Below, piece after piece: positions 48,672 to 58,258 of a stretch of DNA of 64,000 bases (the first letter of the stretch is position 1; the number at the start of each line of letters is the position of its first letter). The position numbers and the translations under genes were made by a program. Under the pieces are notes generated by a model that saw only the letters and a program-made list of their open reading frames with translations, was not told the DNA's origin and did not search any database. This DNA comes from Salipiger thiooxidans (lineage in GTDB: Bacteria; Pseudomonadota; Alphaproteobacteria; Rhodobacterales; Rhodobacteraceae), in assembly GCF_900102075.1 (NCBI RefSeq), contig NZ_FNAV01000011.1:62001-126000 (forward strand), written 5' to 3'.

Positions 48672-51600
48672 GAAAGACAGAAAGACCCTCATGACGCTCG
48701 ATGACGCGAAGCCTGCCACGGCAATCCCGACCCTCGGAGGCCCGGCCTCCGGACCCCCCAAGTTCTCCGGCACGCCAGCAGCCATCACGCAGATGATGGC
48801 CTGGAACATGGAGGAATGGGAGCCACCGGCGATCTTCGGAGCCTTTCCGCTGCGAAAGATCTGCCCTGATGCCGCGGAGCGTTTTGCCAGTGCCGCGCAT
48901 TTTTCGGTGCGCGACCTGCGGACGATCATCGACTACATGGAGCTCGACACCGACCCCAAGGACCCCGTCGGCGTCTATGGCGCCATTCTCGACGCCTGCG
49001 AGAACGCCCCCTGGGCGATGCCGGCGCTCGAGGTGGAGGTCGGCACTGCGCGCCTCAAGGGGAAGGTTCGCGGACGGAGCAGTTCACGCGACAGGATCGG
49101 AAAGGTCCTCATGAAGCTTCCGCTGATGAAGCTCCGGCTGAGATCCAACGAACACCTTCACCACCGGGCGCACGAACTCGGCATGCCCGATCCCGACCCC
49201 GAGGTCGCGATCGGCGCCTTCTGCGAATACGCAATCCAAGCCTACTACCGCAAGCTCGAGGAAATGGACACGGTGGCGCTTACCCAGGCGGCCTATTCAG
49301 TTCTCGTGCCGGAGGATGAAATCGCCTCTGTGAACGATCTTCTCGACGATCTCGACGAGATCACCGACTGGCGCGCTCATGCCGATGACCTGATCGAGAT
49401 CCATACCGACTATCCTCGGGCACGGTCATTAACCTACCACGAACACCTCACGACCACGATGCAAGTCCTTGCCGGGATGCTCGATCTCACCTCGCCGACA
49501 GAGGATTTTTCCCGCCTCGCCCGCCTGGCGGAGATCGGCGCGCAACATGCGCACCACCATGCGGGCATCATCACCGAAGTCCTGCTGAAATCCTACAGGA
49601 GCGCAGGATTCACCATCGACGGCAGCACCGTCCCAAAGGCCGGCTTGCAGCTTCTCGGACGACTGCGCTCTGCGGGCATCCTCGAGCGCTTCGTTGACCT
49701 GCAGGACAGGCTTCCGGAGACGGAAGAGCGGGCCAAGCAAGCCAGGGAGAAGATCGCCAGGGCGCACGAGGAAGAGGATTACGACGCGCTGGAAAAACTC
49801 GTCCCCGAAGCGCGCGACACGAAGGCTCGGCTCGAGGCCGACACCGAGGCACGCGACAGCTACGCAGATATGATCGAGAAGATCATCGCCGGAGCGATCG
49901 AGAGGGAGGACGATCTTCCCGAGGACATTCGCGAGCTCATCATCGAAGATTTCGCCGAGGAGGAAGCCTCCCATCACGCCGCGCGCGACATGTTCCGCGG
50001 CGACACGGACGGTCTCGAAGAGGAGGCCGACGAGGAACCGGACGAGGAAACCGAGGCGGGCGCCGACGAGAGCGGGGCCGGGGCGGAACCCTCCGAAGCG
50101 GCGGTGACCGACGCGTTCGAATCCGTCGCACCGGCTCCCGAGAATACGCAGGCATCCGAAGAGACCACGGAGAGCGAGGACGCTGACGTCGCGGACACCC
50201 TGAACGGGGAGGATGAGTCCGCCGCCCCTGCGCCTTCCGAGCCGTCCACGGACGCGGCTGACGAGGGCGCGCACGAGAAGTCACCGGAGGATCCGGCAGA
50301 GGAGTCCGGTCCCGGCGAAGACGGCCTCCCTCTCGAAGAGGCGGCACCCATCCCTGCGGCCGCGGAGACGGATGGTGCTCCCCGCTCCGATGGCACCCGC
50401 GCCACCACATCCCCTGCGCCGGTTCCCGAGGAAACCCTCGTCGATCTCATCGCGCGCAACCTCATCGGGGTGGCGGCCGATTCCGCCGAAGTCTTCGAGG
50501 CAGGCGGCCATGCCTGGCCGATCGAGGCCTCCGTCCTGCGCACTGCTGCCGGCTCCCGCGCACCCCACCGGGAATACGGCCTCGACACCCAGCGCTTTCT
50601 TTCCATCGCAAACCGGGCGCTTTCGGAGAAGCCCGGGGAGAGCGGCTCGGTCATGCTGCTCGGGGCGCTCATCCGGCCCACCATCCTCGAGGCCTCCTCG
50701 GGTCTTCGCAGCGTGCTTCCCGAGCTCTGCCGGGGCAGCCTCGGCCAGCACCTTCTGCCGGCCGCCGAGTCCATCGCCGCGCTCGATTATGACTTCCCGC
50801 CCGACCCGGACGAATTGGCGCGGATTTCCGGCGCGCAGCGCGTCCCGCTCAAGAAGCGGCTGGCGACCCAGCTGTCGGACTGGTGCGAAACCTACTCGCA
50901 GAAGACCTCCCGCTGGCACTTCGCGACCATGTTCATGCATCATGTGGTCTCGGACCAGGGACTGATCGGCGCGGCCCGGACGGCCATCGAGAAGAACGCC
51001 CCGGAGGCTCCGGAGCTGGCGCGCCAGGCCATCGACCAGCTGGATTCCCACTCCGACATCGAGGCGCATTCCGTCGAATTCGCGGCCGAAGCCGGTCGCA
51101 ACGCGTCCCGGCTTCATCCCAAGGGGATCGAGTATCTTCATCGCCAGTTCGACGAGCCGCTCGGGCTTCTCGACAGCTGGCTGAAGGCCGCGGAACGCGA
51201 GGGCAGCCAGGGGCAGAAATCCGACGCGAAGCTGCGCGCGACGATCGGCAACCTACAGACCCGCCTCGAAAAGGCGGCCGGCGCCCTCGAAGCCGAGGCC
51301 GGGAACGACGGCGATCCGGTGGGGCGCGCCCTTGCAGGATGGATCGCCCTGCAGGCCCGCGAAGCCATCCGGGCCATCGAAGGGTCCGACTCCGGCTCCT
51401 TCGCCACACTGGAGGAGGCGATCACGGCCGAGCGCGACCTGCTTCCCGCCGCCACGCGCGATGCGATCAACGCGCCCGGCCTGCGCTTCGATGCCTTCCG
51501 GGAGGCCCTGACGGAGGGCATCCCCGGTCCCGCGGAGGCGGTGGACCGCGCCAGGCACGAGGCCGCCTTCGACACCGCCATGCGCCTCGCCGCGCGCTTC

Positions 51601-54600
51601 TCGATCGATGCGGACGCGGACATCCGGCGCGAGATGTCGGTGTTCGCCGAAACATGGCAAGCGGAGATCGAGCGGCGCGAACGTCGCCTCAAGACGCTGG
51701 CAAAGGTCGATTACAACCACCAGGACGAAATCACGCGGCGCCTCAACTGGTGCCAGATTGCGCTCGAGCGCCTCGCTGCGGTCGGCTCCGGGTCGGAGAT
51801 CCACGATCTGGCCGACATCCCGGTCCATGCCGTCGAGCTCGACGACATCTCCGGCACGATCGAGTCGAACATCCGCGACGACCAGGTCGCCCGGATCGGG
51901 CAATACCGAAACGACCGGAACGTCGACGAGGCGGACATGCTCACAGGCGCCCTCGACGACCTGACGATCGAGGCGATCGAGGACCGGATCGCGCAGCTGC
52001 GCGACGGCCGCTCCGCGGCGACCTTCGAGACCGAGCTCGAGGGTCTCATCAAGCATTTCACCCCCGAGTTCATCACCTATGCCGCTTCGGCCGGCTGGCC
52101 GGCCGCCCCGGCCCAGTTCCAGGCCGCACTCAAGGGTGAGGGGCCGCTCGCCATCGACGAGGACCGTCGCAAGGCTGGCCTGGAATTTATCTCGCTCTAC
52201 CGCGACATCATGCACGCCATGGTGTCGCGCAAGCCGGCCATCAACGACATCCGGGCCTTCTTCGAAGAGATCGGCTTCGAGAACGTGAAGCTTCACGACA
52301 GCAAGCAGATCGGACGCACCAAGGCCTGGCAGGCGAGGATGACCGGCACGATCCGGACCGATGGCTGGTTCCTGCCACCGGTCTTCGGCTCCAAGGCCGC
52401 GGCCGGCTACCGCCTGCTGATGATCGGCCCGGACATTCTGCCCGAGGCGGCCCTCAAGGCGGCCGGCGACATGCCCACCATCCTGCTCGTGGCCGGCGTC
52501 GCCGATGCTGCCCGGCGCCACGAGTTCGCCGAGCGCCTGCGCGCCACCGCCACTCCGGCACTGCTGATCGACGAGGCTCTGGTCGCTTTTGCCGCGACCC
52601 GGCGCGACACCCGGGCGCGCACGTTCTTCGAGTGCGGCCTGCCCTACGGGCGCGTCGAACCCTACACCACGGATGCCGGCCAGATCCCGCCGGAGATGTT
52701 CTTCGGCCGGGAGGAGGAGATCCGCTACATAATGTCGAAAACCGCCGATGGCTGCCTCGTTTACGGCGGGCGCCAGCTGGGCAAATCGGCACTCCTGAAC
52801 CACGTGGCCAAGACGCGGCATGCGCCGGAGGAAAGCCGCATCGTGGTGCGGCGCGAGGTGAAACCCCTCGGCAACGCGGAAAAGACGTCCGAAATCTGGT
52901 CGCACCTCAACGCGATGCTGGTGCCGCACAACGTGGTCAAGCCGGCAAGCCGCGATGCCGACAGCATCTGCCGCGACATCAAGGGCTGGTTCTCGACCAG
53001 GCCCGAGGCGCAGGTCGTGTGCATGTTCGACGAGACCGACCATTTCATGGCCGCAGACACCAAGGCCGATTATCCCGAGCTCAGCCGCCTCAAGGAACTG
53101 ATGGAAGACACCGGGCGGGCTTTCAAGGTGGTCTTCGCCGGCCTTCACAACGTCCAGCGGATGCACCGACAGCCCAACTCGCCGCTCGCCCATCTCGGCC
53201 AGCCGATCTGCATCGGGCCCCTGAACCGCACGGAGGACGACAAGCGCGCCGCGCATGACCTGGTCGTCAAGCCGATGCGGGCCGCGGGGTTCCGTTTCCA
53301 GTCCATGGAGGCGGTCGAGGAGATCCTCGCCTGGGCCAACTACTATCCCTCGCTCGTCCAGGAATACGCCAAGGGGCTTCTCGCCTCCATGCACGGCCAA
53401 GGCAGCGGGAAGGCTTACCGCCTGTCGGATGACGGCCCGCTCTGGACGATCCCCACGGGCGATCTCTTCACCCACCGGGGCTATCACCAGATCGAGACCC
53501 GCATCCGGGAGAAGTTTCACCTGACGCTGGATCTCGATCCGCGCTACGCGCTCGTCGCCTACACGCTCGCGCGGCTCAACGCCGAAGGGTTCGAGCACAA
53601 GTCCCTGGTGTCCGGCTTCACCCCGGCTGAGCTCCTCGACGAGGCAGCGGCGTTCTGGCCCCGGACCGCGGAACAGCCCTCGCAGGCCGCCTTCGAGGCA
53701 CTGTTGGAGGAACTCTTCGATCTCGGCGTGCTCGGCCGGGTGCCGATCCCGCAGACCAGCCGCTACACCTACCTCCTGCGCACGCGGCAGGTTGCCGCGA
53801 TGCTGGGCTCGATCGACGACATCTACCATGCCCTCGGCGAGATCGAGGAGAAGGATCCCACGGTCGCCTACGACCGGTCCGTGCACCGGCGGCGCTACGC
53901 GACCGGTGGCCACCTCCACGCACAGCAAGACCTGCCCTATAGCCCGCTCACCGACCTGCAGATCGAGCGCATCGTTCACCGGGAGTCGCCGCCCGTTCAG
54001 CTGGTCTGCGGCCTCGAGCCGCTTGGTTTGTCCAAGGTCGGTCGGGCACTGAAGGCCATATCGGAAACGGCCCGCCTGCCGGGCGCGCCGAACACCGACA
54101 TTCCCGTCCACCTGGTCGACAATCGCAAGGACCTGCGGGCCCGCATCGACAAGGCCCAGGTCGGCGCCGGCAGGATGACGATCGTCGTGCACACACCGGG
54201 CAGTGCGAAGGACGCCATCGAAGAGGTGTCTTGGCTCGAGCGTCAGCCGCGCGTCATCAGCGGACATGTCCGTCCCGTGATCATCCTCGACGCGGCCGAC
54301 TCGGCCTCGCGGGAGCTGGCCAACCGTCGCTCGGATCAGGCACAGTTCCTCTCGGCCTGGGGCGCGGAAATGATCCGGGTGCATCTGCATATGATCGAGG
54401 AGCTGGAACTCGACAAGCCGGCAACGTGGGAGGCGATTCTTTCGGCCGCCGGCGGCATTCCGTCGGAAACGATCGAACTCATCCGCAAGATGTCCAAGGC
54501 GAACGATCCTATCGAGGTGGCCAGGGAATGGCGCGTCTCCCAGCGCTTTCCGGATCCCATCTCCAAGGGGTTTCTGGGCCAGGCCCTTCTGCTGCTCGAA

Positions 54601-54783
54601 CTCGGCGAGGGTGAGGATTACCAGACCTTCGACGATCTTATGCGCGAACAGACCGGCTGTGACCTGGTCACCATCGGGCCCGATCTTGTCGCCACTGGGT
54701 TGGTAGCCGGATGGAGCCCCAAAGTAGGCCGCATTCGGCGGTCTGCCCTGGGCGACCTGATATCACGAACACTGGAGTCGTAA
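48664..54783 (+). CDS. 2039-aa AAA+/STAND-like ATPase, third gene of the large operon
   Basis: One of the largest genes in the window. The N-terminal 440 residues are helical (VGVYGAILDACENAPWAMPALE, HLHHRAHELGMPD). Residues of about 445-575 are a very acidic, Pro/Ala/Glu-rich linker. A long helical region follows. At about residue 1340 an ATPase begins: PPEMFFGREEEIRYIM, Walker A GGRQLGKSALLNH (about 1367), Walker B VVCMFDETDHFM (about 1452), then IGPLNRTEDDKRAAHDLV and NYYPSLVQEYAKGLL. This resembles ORC/STAND-type AAA ATPases. The C-terminal 300 residues are unrecognised. It overlaps the helicase gene by 8 bp, so the three proteins are translationally coupled. Such ATPases often act as sensors or switches in defence; this role is inferred. 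Confidence 0.82.
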   Translation: MPEKDRKTLMTLDDAKPATAIPTLGGPASGPPKFSGTPAAITQMMAWNMEEWEPPAIFGAFPLRKICPDAAERFASAAHFSVRDLRTIIDYMELDTDPKDPVGVYGAILDACENAPWAMPALEVEVGTARLKGKVRGRSSSRDRIGKVLMKLPLMKLRLRSNEHLHHRAHELGMPDPDPEVAIGAFCEYAIQAYYRKLEEMDTVALTQAAYSVLVPEDEIASVNDLLDDLDEITDWRAHADDLIEIHTDYPRARSLTYHEHLTTTMQVLAGMLDLTSPTEDFSRLARLAEIGAQHAHHHAGIITEVLLKSYRSAGFTIDGSTVPKAGLQLLGRLRSAGILERFVDLQDRLPETEERAKQAREKIARAHEEEDYDALEKLVPEARDTKARLEADTEARDSYADMIEKIIAGAIEREDDLPEDIRELIIEDFAEEEASHHAARDMFRGDTDGLEEEADEEPDEETEAGADESGAGAEPSEAAVTDAFESVAPAPENTQASEETTESEDADVADTLNGEDESAAPAPSEPSTDAADEGAHEKSPEDPAEESGPGEDGLPLEEAAPIPAAAETDGAPRSDGTRATTSPAPVPEETLVDLIARNLIGVAADSAEVFEAGGHAWPIEASVLRTAAGSRAPHREYGLDTQRFLSIANRALSEKPGESGSVMLLGALIRPTILEASSGLRSVLPELCRGSLGQHLLPAAESIAALDYDFPPDPDELARISGAQRVPLKKRLATQLSDWCETYSQKTSRWHFATMFMHHVVSDQGLIGAARTAIEKNAPEAPELARQAIDQLDSHSDIEAHSVEFAAEAGRNASRLHPKGIEYLHRQFDEPLGLLDSWLKAAEREGSQGQKSDAKLRATIGNLQTRLEKAAGALEAEAGNDGDPVGRALAGWIALQAREAIRAIEGSDSGSFATLEEAITAERDLLPAATRDAINAPGLRFDAFREALTEGIPGPAEAVDRARHEAAFDTAMRLAARFSIDADADIRREMSVFAETWQAEIERRERRLKTLAKVDYNHQDEITRRLNWCQIALERLAAVGSGSEIHDLADIPVHAVELDDISGTIESNIRDDQVARIGQYRNDRNVDEADMLTGALDDLTIEAIEDRIAQLRDGRSAATFETELEGLIKHFTPEFITYAASAGWPAAPAQFQAALKGEGPLAIDEDRRKAGLEFISLYRDIMHAMVSRKPAINDIRAFFEEIGFENVKLHDSKQIGRTKAWQARMTGTIRTDGWFLPPVFGSKAAAGYRLLMIGPDILPEAALKAAGDMPTILLVAGVADAARRHEFAERLRATATPALLIDEALVAFAATRRDTRARTFFECGLPYGRVEPYTTDAGQIPPEMFFGREEEIRYIMSKTADGCLVYGGRQLGKSALLNHVAKTRHAPEESRIVVRREVKPLGNAEKTSEIWSHLNAMLVPHNVVKPASRDADSICRDIKGWFSTRPEAQVVCMFDETDHFMAADTKADYPELSRLKELMEDTGRAFKVVFAGLHNVQRMHRQPNSPLAHLGQPICIGPLNRTEDDKRAAHDLVVKPMRAAGFRFQSMEAVEEILAWANYYPSLVQEYAKGLLASMHGQGSGKAYRLSDDGPLWTIPTGDLFTHRGYHQIETRIREKFHLTLDLDPRYALVAYTLARLNAEGFEHKSLVSGFTPAELLDEAAAFWPRTAEQPSQAAFEALLEELFDLGVLGRVPIPQTSRYTYLLRTRQVAAMLGSIDDIYHALGEIEEKDPTVAYDRSVHRRRYATGGHLHAQQDLPYSPLTDLQIERIVHRESPPVQLVCGLEPLGLSKVGRALKAISETARLPGAPNTDIPVHLVDNRKDLRARIDKAQVGAGRMTIVVHTPGSAKDAIEEVSWLERQPRVISGHVRPVIILDAADSASRELANRRSDQAQFLSAWGAEMIRVHLHMIEELELDKPATWEAILSAAGGIPSETIELIRKMSKANDPIEVAREWRVSQRFPDPISKGFLGQALLLLELGEGEDYQTFDDLMREQTGCDLVTIGPDLVATGLVAGWSPKVGRIRRSALGDLISRTLES

Positions 54784-55404
54784 CGACACCGATCATTTCG
54801 TTGGACTCCGAGGAGACTTATTGGCGCCTCTGGTAACTTCCACTGTGCCATACGGGGTTTAATGTAATGCGAGTGAGGCGTTGCTCCGGTGTGTCAGGGT
54901 GAGAACAGGTATGGATAGACGGACATGTCGCCTTGCCGCATTCAGACTGGTCGAGGTCGAAAAACATCATCGTGCTGCGCGCCGCACGGCTCCGTTTTCC
55001 GACCCCGATAGACTCCGGCGCCGAAGTCAGGGGACAAGCCCCCAGTGGTTGCAATGCGCCTTCACGGCGCATTGCGCTTTCATGGGCCACGCAAGGTGAC
55101 CGAAGGTGAGCGACCTGGCCAGAACGCTTGGGACTGAATTCATCTCAGCTGCGCGCCGCGAAGACTTTATCTGTCCGTTTGCGTGAATTGCTCTCTCGCT
55201 CAGGCAGTAAATGGGTCGTCTCGAACGGACAGAAAAAGCCAGAAGCGATTTTTCTTCACCGACGACAAATCTTTCGACACCCGATTGCTTGAAGCGTGCA
55301 CAAGAGAGGTTGAGCAAAGCATCAAGGCTCTTTCAGGGGGATTCAAGATTCTCTTGATTCAGGGGTGAATTCACGTCATTAAATCAAGCCGTTGCGTAGC
55401 AGTA
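54784..55404. other. non-coding stretch with a hairpin after the large operon
   Basis: No credible gene. At 55051-55075 there is a perfect 10-bp inverted repeat, GCAATGCGCC / GGCGCATTGC, with a 5-nt loop; it lacks a clear T-run but could end transcription. Base composition becomes more AT-rich toward 55400. Confidence 0.5.
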
Positions 55405-55509
55405 TGACGCAAAAATCCCGCGTTGTGACGCAATTTCCCCCCGGGATGACGAGATTTCCCCGCATTTTGACGCAAAAACCCCGCGGTATTACGAGATTTC
55501 CTTGGACTG
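55405..55509. repeat. five 21-bp iterons
   Basis: Five directly adjacent units at exact 21-bp spacing (55405, 55426, 55447, 55468, 55489). The shared pattern is TGACGCAAATTTCCCCGCGTT with alternation of GCAAA and GAGAT after TGAC. The fifth unit starts TTACG and decays at its end. Two full helical turns per unit would put every copy on the same DNA face. There are no spacers, so it is not a CRISPR array. It lies about 200 bp before the double helix-turn-helix gene, as expected for binding sites of a replication, partition or recombination-control protein. Confidence 0.85.
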
Positions 55510-55704
55510 CAGGCGCCGGGCTCACGTGGTTGATACCCTGCATGGTTCATCCAATGTCGCTTCTTTGTTCCCTGCGCCGACGGTAGATGTCGAGCGACGC
55601 CATCGCTCCGTTCGTGGCAGTTTCCAAAAATTTTGGATTTACATTTCAGAGCGTGGGAAGTCGCGACTAATTGCCTCTGGCAACAATAGCAAAGGAGGCA
55701 GGAA

Positions 55705-56082
55705 ATGTTGAAAGTCAAAGAAGTTGCCGATCACTGGCAGCTGCGGCCGGAGACTGTTCGGCGCTACATCAGTGACGGCGACCTCCCCAGTATCATCCTC
55801 AATGGCCACCATCGTATCGAATGGCAGGATGTCTGGGCGCTCGAGAACGGGACCTTTCCGCGCGGTGCCCGGATGGACCACTATCGGCAGCCGCTCATGA
55901 GCAAACGCCACCTCGCCGGTCGACTGAACGTCTGCATCAAGACGGTCGAGCGTTGGATCGATGCCGGTTTGCCGACACGATCGGTCTTTGGAAGCGTCCG
56001 GATGAACCGTGCGGATGCCCGCGACTGGCTGATGGCCGAACTCGACATCGACCTGCCGGAGGATTTCTTCGATCATGTCTGA
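55705..56082 (+). CDS. double MerR/excisionase-type helix-turn-helix protein
   Basis: A 125-aa DNA-binding protein with two tandem excisionase/MerR-like winged helices: LKVKEVADHWQLRPETVRRYI with DLPSIILNGHHRIEWQDV, and SKRHLAGRLNVCIKTVERWI with GLPTRSVFGSVRMNRADARDW. AAAGGAGGC precedes the ATG. It lies upstream of two coupled tyrosine recombinases and just after the iterons, so it is a good candidate for the recombination-directionality factor (excisionase) or regulator of this module. Confidence 0.82.
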   Translation: MLKVKEVADHWQLRPETVRRYISDGDLPSIILNGHHRIEWQDVWALENGTFPRGARMDHYRQPLMSKRHLAGRLNVCIKTVERWIDAGLPTRSVFGSVRMNRADARDWLMAELDIDLPEDFFDHV

Positions 56083-56148
56083 CGCCGTCGCACAGTGTGA
56101 CCATCGGTTTCTGCGTCTCAATGGAACAATCCCGGCTCGTTGCACATC

Positions 56149-56185
56149 GGACCCCAAGCATAAATCGGCGTTATGCTTGGGGTCC
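56149..56185. other. perfect 15-bp hairpin upstream of the first recombinase
   Basis: GGACCCCAAGCATAA and its exact complement TTATGCTTGGGGTCC flank a 7-nt loop. There is no T-run, so a simple terminator is unlikely. It may be a recombination or protein-binding site, or an RNA element in the leader. Confidence 0.75.
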
Positions 56186-56244
56186 TTCGTGCGAGCCGAA
56201 GGAAAATTGCGACAAGCTGTGCGAACCGGGCTTTCGGGCCCGAT

Positions 56245-56309
56245 CTCCTGAGCGCTTCGGCGGCGCCCCTCACATCGAGGGCGCTGCCGAAGCGGCTCAA
56301 GCTCAGGAG
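56245..56309 (+). promoter_or_regulatory. hairpin masking the ribosome binding site of the recombinase gene
   Basis: CTCCTGAGC at 56245-56253 pairs exactly with GCTCAGGAG at 56301-56309, which contains the Shine-Dalgarno AGGAG of the recombinase starting at 56315. Inside this, GCTTCGGCGGCGCCC pairs with GGGCGCTGCCGAAGC apart from one G-T pair; a 7-nt bulge lies in the 3' arm. In mRNA this would be very stable and would close the ribosome binding site, keeping recombinase translation low unless the structure is opened. Confidence 0.72.
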
Positions 56310-56314
56310 AACAC

Positions 56315-58258
56315 ATGACCTATCATACAAGCCAAAATTCTACGCACGCCTCGAAATCGAGCGCCTCGATGTCCGCCCTCCTTTCATGGGCCGAGGAGGC
56401 CGGCGAAGACCGATACGCGGTCCTGGAATTGAAGAAGGTGCCCGCGCGCATGAGTTATGCCGACGAAGAACTCCATCTGATATCAGCCGACCCGGTTTAC
56501 TTCGAAACGAACGTGGCGCCCGCGCCGTACGGAATGGTGTCGCGAGCGGCGGATCTCGATGCTGCGCGGCGTCGAGGGAATGCGCGCCTTCGCGCCCTGA
56601 TCGAGCGTTTCTGGGCCGCCCGTGGCTGTGCGCAGCCCGCGCAGGAGGACCGTGCGACCTATACGAAAGTGATCGACCTCGTGAGGGCCCATGAAGGGTT
56701 TGCAGATCGGGGCGACCCTCTGCCGACTTCGTTTCACAAGCCCCTTCTGACCTTGCGCGCGCGATGCCTTGTGCCGTTCGATGAACTCGACCAGTCGGAA
56801 TTCGATCGTGTCTGGGGAGAAGCGACGACGGGAGTCCGGAAATCCTTGCGCAAGATCCCGAACCTGATCGAACGCCTTCGAAACGGGCACAATCTTTGGC
56901 CGGAAATCACCGAGCTTCTCCCGTCCTGCAATCTCGTCACGCCGCCTTCGCCGGGACTACATCGGGCGCGCCGGATTCTCTGGAAGGACCTGCCGGAGGT
57001 ATTCCGCGCCGACGCCGAGCGGGTATTCGAGCGGGCCATGGTTCTCCCGTGCAGCCTGAAGTCTTGGGCGAAGGAGCAAATCGCCGCAGGGCGCCCGGCG
57101 GTCGACATCGACAAAGAGGTTGCCGAACGGAAACGCCAGCGGGGCCGTTCACCGAAGAACGCGAAAACGGCCACAGCGGGATATCGGCAGGCCATCACGT
57201 GGTTGCTGCGCGAACAGGTGTTGCCGTCCATGGACTTCGACGAGCTCTCGACGCTCGATGCGCTCTTCATGGCCGAGGCTTTGGAGGCGGCGTGCAAATC
57301 CCAGATCACGCGTTGTGCCGCGTCCGACACGCTCAAGGATGCGGATGAAAGCTCGACCCTGTGGTCGCGCTTCACGAACCTTATGACATTGGCACGGCAT
57401 GGTCTTCAGGATCCGGAGAAGGTCGCGCTGCTCAATGTAATCAAGCTTGTTTACGAGGATTACATCCTGCCGCCGGACGAGATGACCGCCGAGGCGACGG
57501 CTGTCTGTGACAGGCTCCGCAAGAATCCGCATCTGGCCGCAACCTACGTGCATGCCCCGTCTCGCCTCCACGCCGTTGCCAGACAGGCACTTGCCGAGGC
57601 GACGACCACCGATGGTGAAGAACGAGCGCTGAGGCTCTTTGCGGTCGCGGCCGCGTACGCGATCCAGGTGTCGCGGCCTCTGCGGCCGGGAAACCTGTTC
57701 ACTTCCCGCATTTCTGGAGCGGATAAATGCCCACGCAACGTGCACTGGATTGAGGATCGCGCATTTGCCGAAATCCGGTTCGTTGCGGGTGAGGTCAAGA
57801 ACCGCAACGCGCTTACCGTGGAGGTGGTCGGCCGCGATGCAGAGATCCTGTGGGATTGGCAGATGGTCCACCGGCCCCGTCTGGCAAAGCTCCGGGCTCT
57901 CGAGAGATCGCCATACCTCTTCCCAGGGAAAGCTATGCCGCGCCTGCGCAAGGCCGGCCTGCGACTTCCGACAGGCGCCATGTCGGGTGCAGCTATTGGA
58001 GAGCTGTGGGACCTCGGAGATCGCCATCTCGGCCTCGGCCTGACCCCGCACCAGTGCCGTCACGCGACCGGCACGCTGATGCTGGCCGTCGATCCCGGCA
58101 ATTTCGCCAGCGTGGCCTCGGTGCTTGCCAACACCGAGGCTGTCGCCCGCGCCCACTACGCGAAGGACTCGGGCGAAGCCGCGGCTGCGGCCGTGCGTGA
58201 GGCGCTCCTCGCCCATCATCCGGACATCTTCAAGCGTCTCAAGGGGAGGATCAAATGA
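56315..58258 (+). CDS. large tyrosine recombinase (first of a coupled pair)
   Basis: A 647-aa tyrosine-recombinase-family protein. The catalytic domain is at the C-terminus: Arg I in SRPLRPGNLFTSRI (about residue 452), the HxxR pair in LTPHQCRHATGTLML (about 578-581), and the nucleophilic Tyr in ARAHYAKDSGEAA (about 614). The N-terminal 400 residues (arm- and core-binding region) are long and unfamiliar. Its stop overlaps the start of the second recombinase (ATGA). Pairs or trios of such recombinases are known from Tn554-like and Rit-type elements. Its ribosome binding site is inside a strong hairpin. Confidence 0.8.
   Translation: MTYHTSQNSTHASKSSASMSALLSWAEEAGEDRYAVLELKKVPARMSYADEELHLISADPVYFETNVAPAPYGMVSRAADLDAARRRGNARLRALIERFWAARGCAQPAQEDRATYTKVIDLVRAHEGFADRGDPLPTSFHKPLLTLRARCLVPFDELDQSEFDRVWGEATTGVRKSLRKIPNLIERLRNGHNLWPEITELLPSCNLVTPPSPGLHRARRILWKDLPEVFRADAERVFERAMVLPCSLKSWAKEQIAAGRPAVDIDKEVAERKRQRGRSPKNAKTATAGYRQAITWLLREQVLPSMDFDELSTLDALFMAEALEAACKSQITRCAASDTLKDADESSTLWSRFTNLMTLARHGLQDPEKVALLNVIKLVYEDYILPPDEMTAEATAVCDRLRKNPHLAATYVHAPSRLHAVARQALAEATTTDGEERALRLFAVAAAYAIQVSRPLRPGNLFTSRISGADKCPRNVHWIEDRAFAEIRFVAGEVKNRNALTVEVVGRDAEILWDWQMVHRPRLAKLRALERSPYLFPGKAMPRLRKAGLRLPTGAMSGAAIGELWDLGDRHLGLGLTPHQCRHATGTLMLAVDPGNFASVASVLANTEAVARAHYAKDSGEAAAAAVREALLAHHPDIFKRLKGRIK

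Noticed and set aside
51253-54390. A 1045-codon open frame on the minus strand opposite the 2039-aa ATPase
   Set aside because: It is a shadow of the plus-strand gene in GC-rich DNA: Arg/Gly/His-rich, no domains, and no ribosome binding site. The plus-strand protein has clear ATPase motifs.
40768-54783. Assignment to Druantia, DISARM or Dpd by name
   Set aside because: The helicase type is shared, but I cannot match the 988-aa and 2039-aa proteins to the known subunits from sequence alone, and no methyltransferase, PLD protein or dpdA-like gene is adjacent.
55405-55509. CRISPR array
   Set aside because: The 21-bp units are directly adjacent with no variable spacers, and no cas genes are present in the window.
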